Source: Defluviicoccus sp.
Lineage (GTDB): Bacteria > Pseudomonadota > Alphaproteobacteria > Rhodospirillales > Defluviicoccaceae
DNA: 64,000 bases
Direction: 5' to 3'
NCBI GenBank assembly: GCA_029624735.1
Contig: JARSSM010000013.1
Coordinates: 1 to 64,000, forward strand
Shown in pieces: positions 55,198-63,349 of the stretch. Below the pieces are notes generated by a model that made no database searches, was not told the DNA's origin, and saw only the letters and a program-made list of their open reading frames with translations. A program made the position numbers and the translations under genes. Numbering within the stretch: position 1 is the first letter of the stretch; each line of letters opens with the position of its first letter.

Positions 55198-55689
55198 TTA
55201 GGCCAATGCCGCCTTGATGCTGTCGATGGCCGCGACCTCTTCCGGGCTCACTTGCGTTCCCCCAAAACCGAGAAAGCCGCCCTCGTACGCCGCCTTGGAG
55301 ACGTTATCGGCGATCGAAAGCACCCATGTTCGGAAGGCTACGGCCTCCTCTGGCGTTGCTTTCCTGGCCAAGACTTCGGAGGCCGCCCTGCACTTCTCGG
55401 ACACGGCCGCCTTGAACTTTTCGATTCCGAGTCCCTGGTAGGGATTGTCGGTGAATGTTTCCGCCGTCGACTTCTCGCCGCCCTTCAGGCGCGCGTTGAC
55501 GATAGCTTGGATCAACTCGACGTTTGGAAACTCTTTGCCGCCTTCGAGAGTACTCCTGGTGAGGGAGATCGCCTCCTTCATCGTGCCGAGACCGCTCTTT
55601 GCCGACATCATGACGGCAAGGCCCGCAAGGGTGGGCACGTCCAGTAACAGCTGCCATTCTTCGGCGTTGTATTCGCTCTTGGTGGTCAC
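55198..55689 (-). CDS. Conserved hypothetical protein, 163 residues
   Basis: This soluble, helical protein starts at GTG with a strong AAGGAG site. Recognisable stretches include MMSAKSGLGTMKEAISLTRSTLEGGKEFPNVELIQAIVNA and a C-terminal GFLGFGGTQVSPEEVAAIDSIKAAL. I cannot name the family. It is the first gene of a likely pair with the DUF937/OmpA gene. Confidence 0.75.
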   Translation of the reverse strand: MTTKSEYNAEEWQLLLDVPTLAGLAVMMSAKSGLGTMKEAISLTRSTLEGGKEFPNVELIQAIVNARLKGGEKSTAETFTDNPYQGLGIEKFKAAVSEKCRAASEVLARKATPEEAVAFRTWVLSIADNVSKAAYEGGFLGFGGTQVSPEEVAAIDSIKAALA

Positions 55690-56010
55690 TGTCCCTTCTC
55701 CTTATCTGGAATTGGACCGGCTCCAGTGCGAAATCACGCCCAATCAGGGAATCCTATCTTACATTGAACGTCAAGAAATTTCGCCTCGGTCTCCTTCTTT
55801 GTCCACAAAAGAACCGCCTGACATCATTTTGCCATCATATTGTCCCAAACTCATCATGCCCGTCCTGTGCAGGATTCGATGAAGGCGAAGAGCGGGCTCA
55901 ATACCTGGGTTGACCAAGCGTCAACTGCTCCGGAAGAGCCGAGGCACGGCGTGGTCTTTGTTTTTGAGACCGCGGATCTGATGACCCCGCCACGAAGTCG
56001 ATCGAACGCT

Positions 56011-56095
56011 ATTGCGCCGCGCTCTTCGGGCCGCGCAGCGGGCGCATGCGCTGGAGATAAACCGACGCAACTCGGGGATGCATGAGGCGCAGTTG
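56011..56095 (-). pseudogene. Decayed copy of the nasA 3' end
   Basis: From ATTGCGCCGC (56011) to GCAGTTG (about 56095) the sequence follows the 3' end of nasA and the copy at 50339, including GACGCAACTCGGGGATGCATGA. The stop codon region is altered (TTCGGG instead of TTCAGG) and no reading frame survives. Confidence 0.7.
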
Positions 56096-56387
56096 AGAAG
56101 CGGTCTGAGAATCCGAGGCCACTTCTGATCTCCGGCTGCAGCAGCAAAGGGGAAGGCCGCTCCCACCCAGAACTGGCGCGAAGCGAACCTCGAGAATTTT
56201 GCACATGACCAAACCGTCTAAAATCATGCCCGCTTGATCGCGTCGCCTGCTGGCCATTCTAGGCGAACTGCCAAGAGCGATGAACAGAAACCGACGGGGG
56301 TTTTGCTCGCGGCGGAATCCTGATATAATAATTCCGCAAAATAGAAAGGCCGTCCTGGTCTCGATCTGTCGGGTCGGCGATAAGAAT

Positions 56388-56509
56388 CTAGTGCACTGAC
56401 ACAAACAGAGCGTTCATCCTGTTTGTGCCGAAAGTGCACGCGATTCAATATGGTGTGCAGCGACAACCGTGCTCGGGCGTGAATCGCCCAATTGGGTCGC
56501 TGCATTAGC
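56388..56509 (-). repeat. About 120-bp repeat, copy 2, inverted
   Basis: The reverse complement starts GCTAATGCAGCGACCC and ends with an imperfect version of the 51911 palindrome (GTGCACTTTCGGCACAAACAG and CTGTTTGTGTCAGTGCAC). It ends 13 bp before the arylsulfatase ATG, so the repeat forms the immediate upstream region of that gene. Confidence 0.8.
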
Positions 56510-56522
56510 GGGGAGGAATGTC

Positions 56523-58973
56523 ATGCGCCGTATTTGCGCCGTAGCGATGATTGTGCTCGGACTTGCGCTCGTAGCTTCGCCACTTGCTTATGCAGAGGAA
56601 TCCAAGGCAGCGAGCGGTCAAGTGGACCGGTCCACGTTGCCGATACCGCCGGCGCCTTTCCAAGGCAAGATCGAGCGCACGGCTAAGGACTCGACACCCG
56701 ATTTTCCGAAGGGTGTCGCGGCGCCGGAGGGCGCTCCAAATGTATTGCTGATCTTGACGGACGATGTTGGCTTCGGCGCCAGCAGCACGTTCGGTGGGCC
56801 GGTTCAGACGCCCACCATGCAGCAGCTCGCGGACAACGGGCTGCGCTACAACATGTTCCACACCACGGCACTCTGCTCGCCGACCCGCGCCGCGCTTATC
56901 ACCGGGCGCAACCACCATTCGGTTGCCAGCGGCGTGATTACCGAATTTGCGACGGGGTACCCGGGCTACAACTCGCTGGTGCCGGCGAGCGCTGGATCCG
57001 TTGGCGCGGTGCTTAAGGAGAACGGCTACAACACATCGTGGTTCGGCAAGATGCACAACGTGCCGGACTGGATGTCAAGCCAGGCCGGGCCGTTCGACCT
57101 GTGGCCGAGCGGTCTGGGCTTCGAATATTTCTATGGCTTCCTCGGTGGCGACTCCGATCAATGGCATCCCGCCTTGTATGAGAACACGATGCCGATCGAG
57201 CCGTACCTCGGCAAGCAGGACTACATCCTCGATCATGATCTCGCAGACAAGGCGATCGCCTGGATGCGCATGCAGCACGCGCTGGCACCAAACAAGCCCT
57301 GGCTGCTGTACTACGCGACCGGGACCGCGCACGCGCCGCATCAGGCGCCGAAGGAGTGGATTGCAAAGTACAAGGGCCAGTTCGACCAGGGCTGGGACAA
57401 GGCTCGCGAGGAGACTCTCGCCCGCCAGATCAAGCTCGGGATCGTCCCGCCGAATACGCGGCTGACCGCGCGGCCGGAGCAGATTCCGGCCTGGGATACG
57501 CTGTCGGCGGACCAGAAGCGTCTGTATGCGCGGATGATGGAGGTCTACGCCGGCGCGCTCTCCTACGCCGACAATCAGATCGGGCGCCTGCTCAGCGCCG
57601 TCAAGGACTCCGGCCAACTCGACAATACGCTGGTCATTTTCATCATGGGGGACAACGGCGCCAGCGCCGAAGGCAGCCAGCAGGGCACGACCAACGAGGT
57701 CGCGACAGCGGCCAATGGCGTCAAGGAGAGTCTCCCCTTCCTCCTCTCGATGATCGACAAACTGGGTGGTCCTCTCGCCTACAATCACTATCCGGTCGGC
57801 TGGGCGCACGCGATGGACGCGCCGATGCAGTGGACGAAGCAGGTCGCGTCGCACTTCGGCGGCACCCGCAACGGTCTGGTCATCTCGTGGCCGGCGCACA
57901 TCAAAGATAGGGGCGGCCTGCGGTCGCAGTTCGCCCACGTGATCGATATCGTGCCAACCATCTATGAAGCCGCCGGCATCACGCCGCCGACGATCATGGA
58001 CGGCACGGAACAGATGCCGCTGGATGGCACCAGCCTCGTCTACACCTTCGGCGACGCCAAGGCCGCCACACGTCACACCACCCAATATTTCGAGCTGGTC
58101 GGCAATCGCGGCATCTACAAGGACGGGTGGATCGCCAACACCACCCCGCTCCGGCTGCCCTGGGTGACGATTGGTGAAGAACCCAACCCCGACGACTTCA
58201 AGTGGGAGCTTTACAACATCAGTGAGGATTTCAGTCAGGCCAACAACCTGGCCGCGAAAAATCCTGAGAAGCTCAGGGAACTGCAGGACGCCTTCGACGT
58301 CGAGGCAAAGAAGTACAACGTCTATCCGCTCGACTCGAGCTTTGCCTCGCGCGCCGATCCGGCCATCCGGCCGAGCCTGACGCGTGGCCGCGCGGAGTTC
58401 GCGTACTATCCCGGCATGATCCGCATCCCGGAAGGCTCAGCGCCCGACTTCAAGAACAAGTCGTGGACTGCGGCGGCCGAGGTCACCGTTCCAAAGGGAG
58501 GCGCGAGTGGCGTCCTGGCGACGATCGGCGGGCGGTTCGGTGGCTGGGCGCTGATGCTGAAGGACGGCAAGCCGGTGTTTGTCTACGCGCTGTCGAACCA
58601 GCCGGAGCACAAGTTCCGTATCGCCGCCAATGAGGCTCTCCCGCCCGGCGGTCACGTCGTGCGGGTCAAGTTCGACTATGACGGCGGAGGGATCGGCAAG
58701 GGCGCGACCGCCACGCTGCTGGTGGACGAAAAACAGGTCGCCCAGGGCAAAATCCCGCAAACGATCGGCATTCGTTTCTCGCTCGATGAAACGTTCGATG
58801 TCGGCGAGGACACCGGTACGCCGGTCAGCGAGGACTACGCAGGCGCCATGCCCTATGCATTCTCCGGCACGCTCAAGCGCTTCGCCGTGGTTCTCGAACC
58901 GGATAACCTGAGCGACGAGGAAAAGGCACGTCTGCGCAATGAGCTCGCGAAGGCGCTCATGGCGGTGCAGTAA
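56523..58973 (+). CDS. Arylsulfatase
   Basis: The 816-residue exported enzyme has a signal peptide (residues 1-23, ending PLAYA) and a sulfatase domain with the formylglycine signature CSPTRAALITGR (C118). The metal-site motifs LLILTDDVGFG and GDNGAS, and WFGKMHN, are also present. A C-terminal beta domain (about residues 625-816) has the look of a carbohydrate- or lectin-like module. GGGGAGG lies just upstream of the ATG. Modification of C118 requires a formylglycine-generating or anaerobic maturase encoded elsewhere. Confidence 0.93.
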   Translation: MRRICAVAMIVLGLALVASPLAYAEESKAASGQVDRSTLPIPPAPFQGKIERTAKDSTPDFPKGVAAPEGAPNVLLILTDDVGFGASSTFGGPVQTPTMQQLADNGLRYNMFHTTALCSPTRAALITGRNHHSVASGVITEFATGYPGYNSLVPASAGSVGAVLKENGYNTSWFGKMHNVPDWMSSQAGPFDLWPSGLGFEYFYGFLGGDSDQWHPALYENTMPIEPYLGKQDYILDHDLADKAIAWMRMQHALAPNKPWLLYYATGTAHAPHQAPKEWIAKYKGQFDQGWDKAREETLARQIKLGIVPPNTRLTARPEQIPAWDTLSADQKRLYARMMEVYAGALSYADNQIGRLLSAVKDSGQLDNTLVIFIMGDNGASAEGSQQGTTNEVATAANGVKESLPFLLSMIDKLGGPLAYNHYPVGWAHAMDAPMQWTKQVASHFGGTRNGLVISWPAHIKDRGGLRSQFAHVIDIVPTIYEAAGITPPTIMDGTEQMPLDGTSLVYTFGDAKAATRHTTQYFELVGNRGIYKDGWIANTTPLRLPWVTIGEEPNPDDFKWELYNISEDFSQANNLAAKNPEKLRELQDAFDVEAKKYNVYPLDSSFASRADPAIRPSLTRGRAEFAYYPGMIRIPEGSAPDFKNKSWTAAAEVTVPKGGASGVLATIGGRFGGWALMLKDGKPVFVYALSNQPEHKFRIAANEALPPGGHVVRVKFDYDGGGIGKGATATLLVDEKQVAQGKIPQTIGIRFSLDETFDVGEDTGTPVSEDYAGAMPYAFSGTLKRFAVVLEPDNLSDEEKARLRNELAKALMAVQ

Positions 58974-59045
58974 GGATTAGCAGTAAGGATTCGGGGCGCC
59001 AACCGCGTACGAGAGGGGATCCGGGCTGCGATTGCGCCGCGTCGT

Positions 59046-61724
59046 TCAGGCTGCGTGGAGGGCGTTTTCGCTGGCGATGAGCCGGCGCAACTCCGGGATG
59101 CATGAACCGCAGTTGGTGCCGGCCTGCAGGGCGGCACCGATGGCCTCGACCGAATGACAGCCGTCGGCAACGATCGCTTCTGTGATCCGATTGCGCCCGA
59201 CCGCGAAGCAGGCGCAGATGATCGGCCCCTGATCGGCGATCCCGTCGCTCGCCCGGCCGGCGAGGAGGCCGCGTCGCTGCGCCTCCTCGGTCACTGGCTG
59301 GCCGATCAGGCGGGAAAGCCAGTCCCAGGCCGGAAGGTGCCCGTGCTCGCCGACAAACAGACAGCCGGCGAGACGATCATCGCAAAGATAGGCAGCTCGG
59401 TAGCAGGGCGATTGCGGATCGGAGAGCTGGAGGAGCCGCCCCTCGTCGGCACGGAACAGCCGTGCCGCCCAGGCACCCCACGACGGCTCCGGCTCCCCCT
59501 CGAGTGCGATCCGGTAGAGCCAGCCGGTCTGCAGGCTGACGCGGACCCAGTACGGCGTGCTGAGCGGCAGGAGGTCGTGCGACAGGATGAAACCTTCGAG
59601 CGGGTAGGCGCAGGCCGCAATGGTGCACGCGGTCGCCTTGCTGTCCGGCTGACCCGAAATCGGGTCGGCTGCGCCGTGCACCAGCGCGCCGATGCGGCCG
59701 TCGCTGGCGTTTTCGGCACTCCAGTGGATTGGCGCAAAGACGCTGCCCTGACGCTGCCCGCCGTTGACGATGACCCGCAGGACCGCCTCGCCATGGGCGG
59801 AGCGGACGCGGGCCAGGCGGCCGTCGGTGACGCCAAAGCGGGCAGCATCGTCCGGATGCACCTCGACGAAGGGTTCCAGAAGATGCTGGGCGAGGCGCGG
59901 GCTCTTGCCGGTTCGCGTCATCGTGTGCCACTGGTCGCGTACGCGGCCCGTGTTCAGGCGGAGCGGAAACGCCGGGTCGGCGTCGCCGGCCTGCTCTGGC
60001 GGGGCGCCCACCGGTACGAACCGCCCGCGGCCGTTGGCTGTGAGAAAGCCGCCCGAAGCGAACAGGCGGGATCGTTCCGGCGACAACGGATGAGCGCGTT
60101 GCGGCCACTGGAAAGGCGGCAGCGAGTCGTACTGTTCGTTCGTAAGCGCGGCCAATCCGCCCAGGTCGAAGGCGCGGCTGCCGTCATTCTCGAAGGCGGA
60201 CAGGGCCGCGTGCTCGGCAAAGATCTCGGCCGCCGTTTCGTATGCGAAGGCGTCGCCATGGCCGAGGCGGCGTGCCACCTGGCAGACGATCCACCAATCC
60301 GGTTGCGCCTCACCCGGCGGCTGCAGGAACGGGCGCTGGCGGCTGATCCGGCGTTCGGAATTCGTTACCGTCCCGTCCTTCTCGCCCCATCCGCAGGCGG
60401 GCAGCCGGATCGGCGCACGCACCACCGTATCGGCGCCGATGACGTTGTCGGAGACGACGAACAGCTCCAGGCGGTCAAGGCCGGCGCGGATGGCATCGGC
60501 GCGCGGCAGGCTGACCACCGGGTTGGTGGCAATCACCCACAGCGCCTTGATCTGCCCGCAGGCCACCGCCTCGAACATGTCGACCGCCTTCAGCCCCTCG
60601 CGGGTCGCCATGCGTGGCGCGCGCCAGAAGCGGCGCACCCGGTCGACGGCGGCCGGCTCGAAGCCCATGTGGGCGGCCAGTTGATTGGCAAGGCCGCCGA
60701 CCTCGCGACCGCCCATGGCATTTGGCTGGCCGGTCAGCGACAGCGGCCCCATGCCGGGATGGCCGATCCGCCCCGTGGCGAGATGGCAGTTGATGATCGC
60801 ATTGACCTTGTCGGTTCCGGCGACCGACTGGTTGACGCCTTGCGAGTAGCAGGTCACCACCCGGTCGGTCGCGGCGAACCAGGTAAAGAACTGTTCGACG
60901 GCATCGGTCGGCAGGCCGCAGGCGCGCGCCGTTGCCGCGGCGTCAGGGGCCAGCGATTGCGCCATCACCAACGCGTCGGCGAAGCCTTCGGTATACGCAC
61001 GGACATACTGGTGATCGATCCGCCTCCGGCGTGCGAGCTCGACCAGCAGGCCGTTGAACAGTAGGGCATCGGTGCCGCCGGCGAGCGACAGCTGCAGGTC
61101 GGCCTCCTCGCCGGTCGCCGTACAGCGGGGATCGATATTGACGATCCGCGCCCCGCGCGTCGAACGGTTGCGGACCATCCGCTGAAACAGGACCGGATGG
61201 CACCAGGCAGCGTTGGAGCCGACGAGGACGATCAGGTCAGCCTCGTCCAGGTCATCGTAGCAGCCCGGCACGACGTCCTCGCCGAACGCCCGCTTGTGAC
61301 CGGCGACCGAGGATGCCATGCACAGGCGCGAGTTGGTATCGATGTTGGCTGAGCCGATGAAGCCTTTCATCAGCTTGTTGGCGACGTAGTAGTCCTCCGT
61401 CAGCAACTGGCCCGAGACGTAGAAGGCAACGGCATCGGGGCCGTGGCGGTCGATCACCCGGGCAAAGCCGCCGGCTACGGCGTCCAGCGCCTCGTCCCAG
61501 CCGACGCGTGCATCGCCGATCATCGGATAGAGCAGGCGGTCGTCGAGGCTCAGCGTTTCGCCCAGCGCCGAGCCCTTGGAGCACAGCCGGCCGAAGTTGG
61601 CGGGATGGTTGGGATCACCCCGCACCCTCCAGCCGCCGCTCCCGTCCGCTTCCGGCAGGACGCCGCAGCCGACGCCACAGTAGGGACAGGTCGTGCGTAG
61701 CGGCGGTCTGCCCGCACCATCCAT
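59046..61724 (-). CDS. nasA: Assimilatory nitrate reductase, catalytic subunit
   Basis: The 892-residue molybdoenzyme has the N-terminal 4Fe-4S ligands (CPYCGVGC ... CSKG), the molybdopterin oxidoreductase domains, the C-terminal molydopterin-binding domain (LNTGRVRDQWHTMTRTGKSP) and an appended 2Fe-2S BFD-type domain (ICACF ... GTNCGSC). It reduces nitrate to nitrite in the cytoplasm. The ATG overlaps the flavoprotein stop by one base (TGATG), so the two are coupled. Three fragments of this gene occur at 50.3, 53.6 and 56.0 kb. Confidence 0.96.
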   Translation of the reverse strand: MDGAGRPPLRTTCPYCGVGCGVLPEADGSGGWRVRGDPNHPANFGRLCSKGSALGETLSLDDRLLYPMIGDARVGWDEALDAVAGGFARVIDRHGPDAVAFYVSGQLLTEDYYVANKLMKGFIGSANIDTNSRLCMASSVAGHKRAFGEDVVPGCYDDLDEADLIVLVGSNAAWCHPVLFQRMVRNRSTRGARIVNIDPRCTATGEEADLQLSLAGGTDALLFNGLLVELARRRRIDHQYVRAYTEGFADALVMAQSLAPDAAATARACGLPTDAVEQFFTWFAATDRVVTCYSQGVNQSVAGTDKVNAIINCHLATGRIGHPGMGPLSLTGQPNAMGGREVGGLANQLAAHMGFEPAAVDRVRRFWRAPRMATREGLKAVDMFEAVACGQIKALWVIATNPVVSLPRADAIRAGLDRLELFVVSDNVIGADTVVRAPIRLPACGWGEKDGTVTNSERRISRQRPFLQPPGEAQPDWWIVCQVARRLGHGDAFAYETAAEIFAEHAALSAFENDGSRAFDLGGLAALTNEQYDSLPPFQWPQRAHPLSPERSRLFASGGFLTANGRGRFVPVGAPPEQAGDADPAFPLRLNTGRVRDQWHTMTRTGKSPRLAQHLLEPFVEVHPDDAARFGVTDGRLARVRSAHGEAVLRVIVNGGQRQGSVFAPIHWSAENASDGRIGALVHGAADPISGQPDSKATACTIAACAYPLEGFILSHDLLPLSTPYWVRVSLQTGWLYRIALEGEPEPSWGAWAARLFRADEGRLLQLSDPQSPCYRAAYLCDDRLAGCLFVGEHGHLPAWDWLSRLIGQPVTEEAQRRGLLAGRASDGIADQGPIICACFAVGRNRITEAIVADGCHSVEAIGAALQAGTNCGSCIPELRRLIASENALHAA

Positions 61725-63349
61725 CAGTAGACGTCCTTGCGATAGCGTCCCGCAGCGGTGAGGGCAGCGATGTAGGCGCGCGCGGCCTCATCGGTCATGC
61801 CGCCGTGCACGGCAGCGACCTGGTGCAGCGCCCGGTCGACGTCTGGTGCCATCCGCTTCGCATCGCCGCAGACGTAGAACCAAGCACCGTCTTCGAGCCA
61901 GCGGTAGAGTTCAGCGCCTTCCTCGACCATCCGGTCCTGAACGTAGACCTTGGCCTCCTGGTCGCGTGAGAAGGCGGTCGAGAGCCGCGTCAGCGTGCCG
62001 GCGGCGGTGAGTTCCGCAAGCTCGTCCTCGTAGAAGAAGTCGCAGTCCCGCCGCTGGTGACCGAAAAACAGCCACGCACGGCCGGATGCGCCGGTCGCCC
62101 GCCGCTCGTGCAGGAAGGAGCGGAAGGGCGCCACGCCGGTGCCCGGCCCGACCATGATGATCGGCGTCGCCGGATCGGCGGGCAGGGTAAACCCGTGCGA
62201 GGCCTGAATGTACACGGGAACCCGGTCGCTCGGCGCCAGCCGGTCGGCAAGGAAGGTCGAGGCAACTCCCTTGCGCAGGCGCGCGCCGGAGCGCCAGCGG
62301 ACGATATCGACGGTGAGATGCAGCTTGCCCGGTGTCGCCCTTGGGCTGGACGAGATCGAATAGAGCCGCGGCTGCAGCGGCTCGAGTGCGCCAACCAGCG
62401 CCTTCGGCGTGGGCTTGAGGGCCGGAAACTTCTCCAGCGCCGCCAGCACGTCGAGGCTGTCGAGATCGCCGTCGGTGTCCGTGCCTTCGGCCATGGCGCT
62501 GAGCTTGGCACGTTCGCCAGCTTCGCTCGAAAGGGTTGCGAGGAGCTCGAACAGCGCATCGGGGGCCGGCCACAGCGCCAGGGTCTCGATCAGTGCATCG
62601 CGCAAGCTGCGGCTGTGGCCGTTGCCGTCGCCAATCTCCGCATCGGCGGCGCATCCGAGGTGCTCGATGATGGCATCGGCCAGTTCGGGATCGTTGCGAG
62701 GAACGATGCCGAAACTGTCGCCTGGCTGGTAGTCGAGGCCGGTCTCGGCAAGATCGAATTCAACATGGCGGGTTTCCTTCTCCGACCCCGCCTTGTTGAG
62801 CAGCCGAGTGCCGAGAAACGTGGCCAGCACCGGCTTCTCCCGCGACCGTCCCGGCGCCGCTGCGGCCGGTTTTGCCGCCACCGCCGTGCCGTTGGCGGGG
62901 GGCGTGGCGGCCGGGGCGTCGGCCCCCATCTCCGCATGCAGCGACTTCAGCATGCGCGCCGTCGGCTTGCCGCCGGGCACGCACAAGTTCAGGCGCTCCT
63001 CTTTTTTCAGGAACAGGGCATTGGCGTAGTCTTCGCAGTTGTAGCCGCACTGGCCGCAATCCTGCTGGGCCATCGCTGCCATCATTCTGCGCCGCAAAGG
63101 GCGTCCTTCCGCAAGCGTCATCCGCTCGGCCATTGGTATTGTCTGGTCGTGCCATGGCGCTGCGCCATCATCGCCGTCGGCGAGCGGGTCGGCGGCGCCG
63201 ACTGGCGTGGCTACGCTCTGGGGCGTGGCGGCGGTGACGAGTTCCGTCGGTCCGTCGAAGCTGAGCAGCCCGGCGAAAAAGCCGTTCAGCCAGGCCCGCT
63301 GCTCTGGCGTGAACGGCGCGTTATCCGGAAGCAGGGGAGCCAACATCAC
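61724..63349 (-). CDS. CysJ-like flavoprotein reductase with Fe-S domain
   Basis: The 541-residue protein has an N-terminal iron-sulfur segment (residues about 95-130, CGQCGYNC ... NLCVPGG) and then the FAD/NADPH reductase module of sulfite-reductase alpha subunits (RLYSISSSP, GPGTGVAPFRSFLHER, FYVCGDAKRMAPDVD). The FMN flavodoxin domain of true CysJ is replaced by the Fe-S segment. Placed between nirA and nasA, it most likely passes NADPH electrons to one or both. Its ATG overlaps the nirA stop (ATGA). Confidence 0.9.
   Translation of the reverse strand: MMLAPLLPDNAPFTPEQRAWLNGFFAGLLSFDGPTELVTAATPQSVATPVGAADPLADGDDGAAPWHDQTIPMAERMTLAEGRPLRRRMMAAMAQQDCGQCGYNCEDYANALFLKKEERLNLCVPGGKPTARMLKSLHAEMGADAPAATPPANGTAVAAKPAAAAPGRSREKPVLATFLGTRLLNKAGSEKETRHVEFDLAETGLDYQPGDSFGIVPRNDPELADAIIEHLGCAADAEIGDGNGHSRSLRDALIETLALWPAPDALFELLATLSSEAGERAKLSAMAEGTDTDGDLDSLDVLAALEKFPALKPTPKALVGALEPLQPRLYSISSSPRATPGKLHLTVDIVRWRSGARLRKGVASTFLADRLAPSDRVPVYIQASHGFTLPADPATPIIMVGPGTGVAPFRSFLHERRATGASGRAWLFFGHQRRDCDFFYEDELAELTAAGTLTRLSTAFSRDQEAKVYVQDRMVEEGAELYRWLEDGAWFYVCGDAKRMAPDVDRALHQVAAVHGGMTDEAARAYIAALTAAGRYRKDVY

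Larger units (their letters stand above)
55690..56522. other. Gene-poor stretch, about 830 bp
   Basis: It contains no intact gene. It holds the third nasA fragment (56011-56095) and the second copy of the 118-bp repeat (56388-56509). The section 55720-55900 is relatively AT-rich and probably contains the promoter of the 55689 operon; the section 56100-56380 shows nothing I can identify. Confidence 0.5.

Noticed and set aside
59154..61064. Long plus-strand open frame opposite nasA (636 codons)
   Set aside because: NasA on the other strand has complete cofactor motifs; the antisense frame has low-complexity Arg/Ala/Gly composition and no domain.
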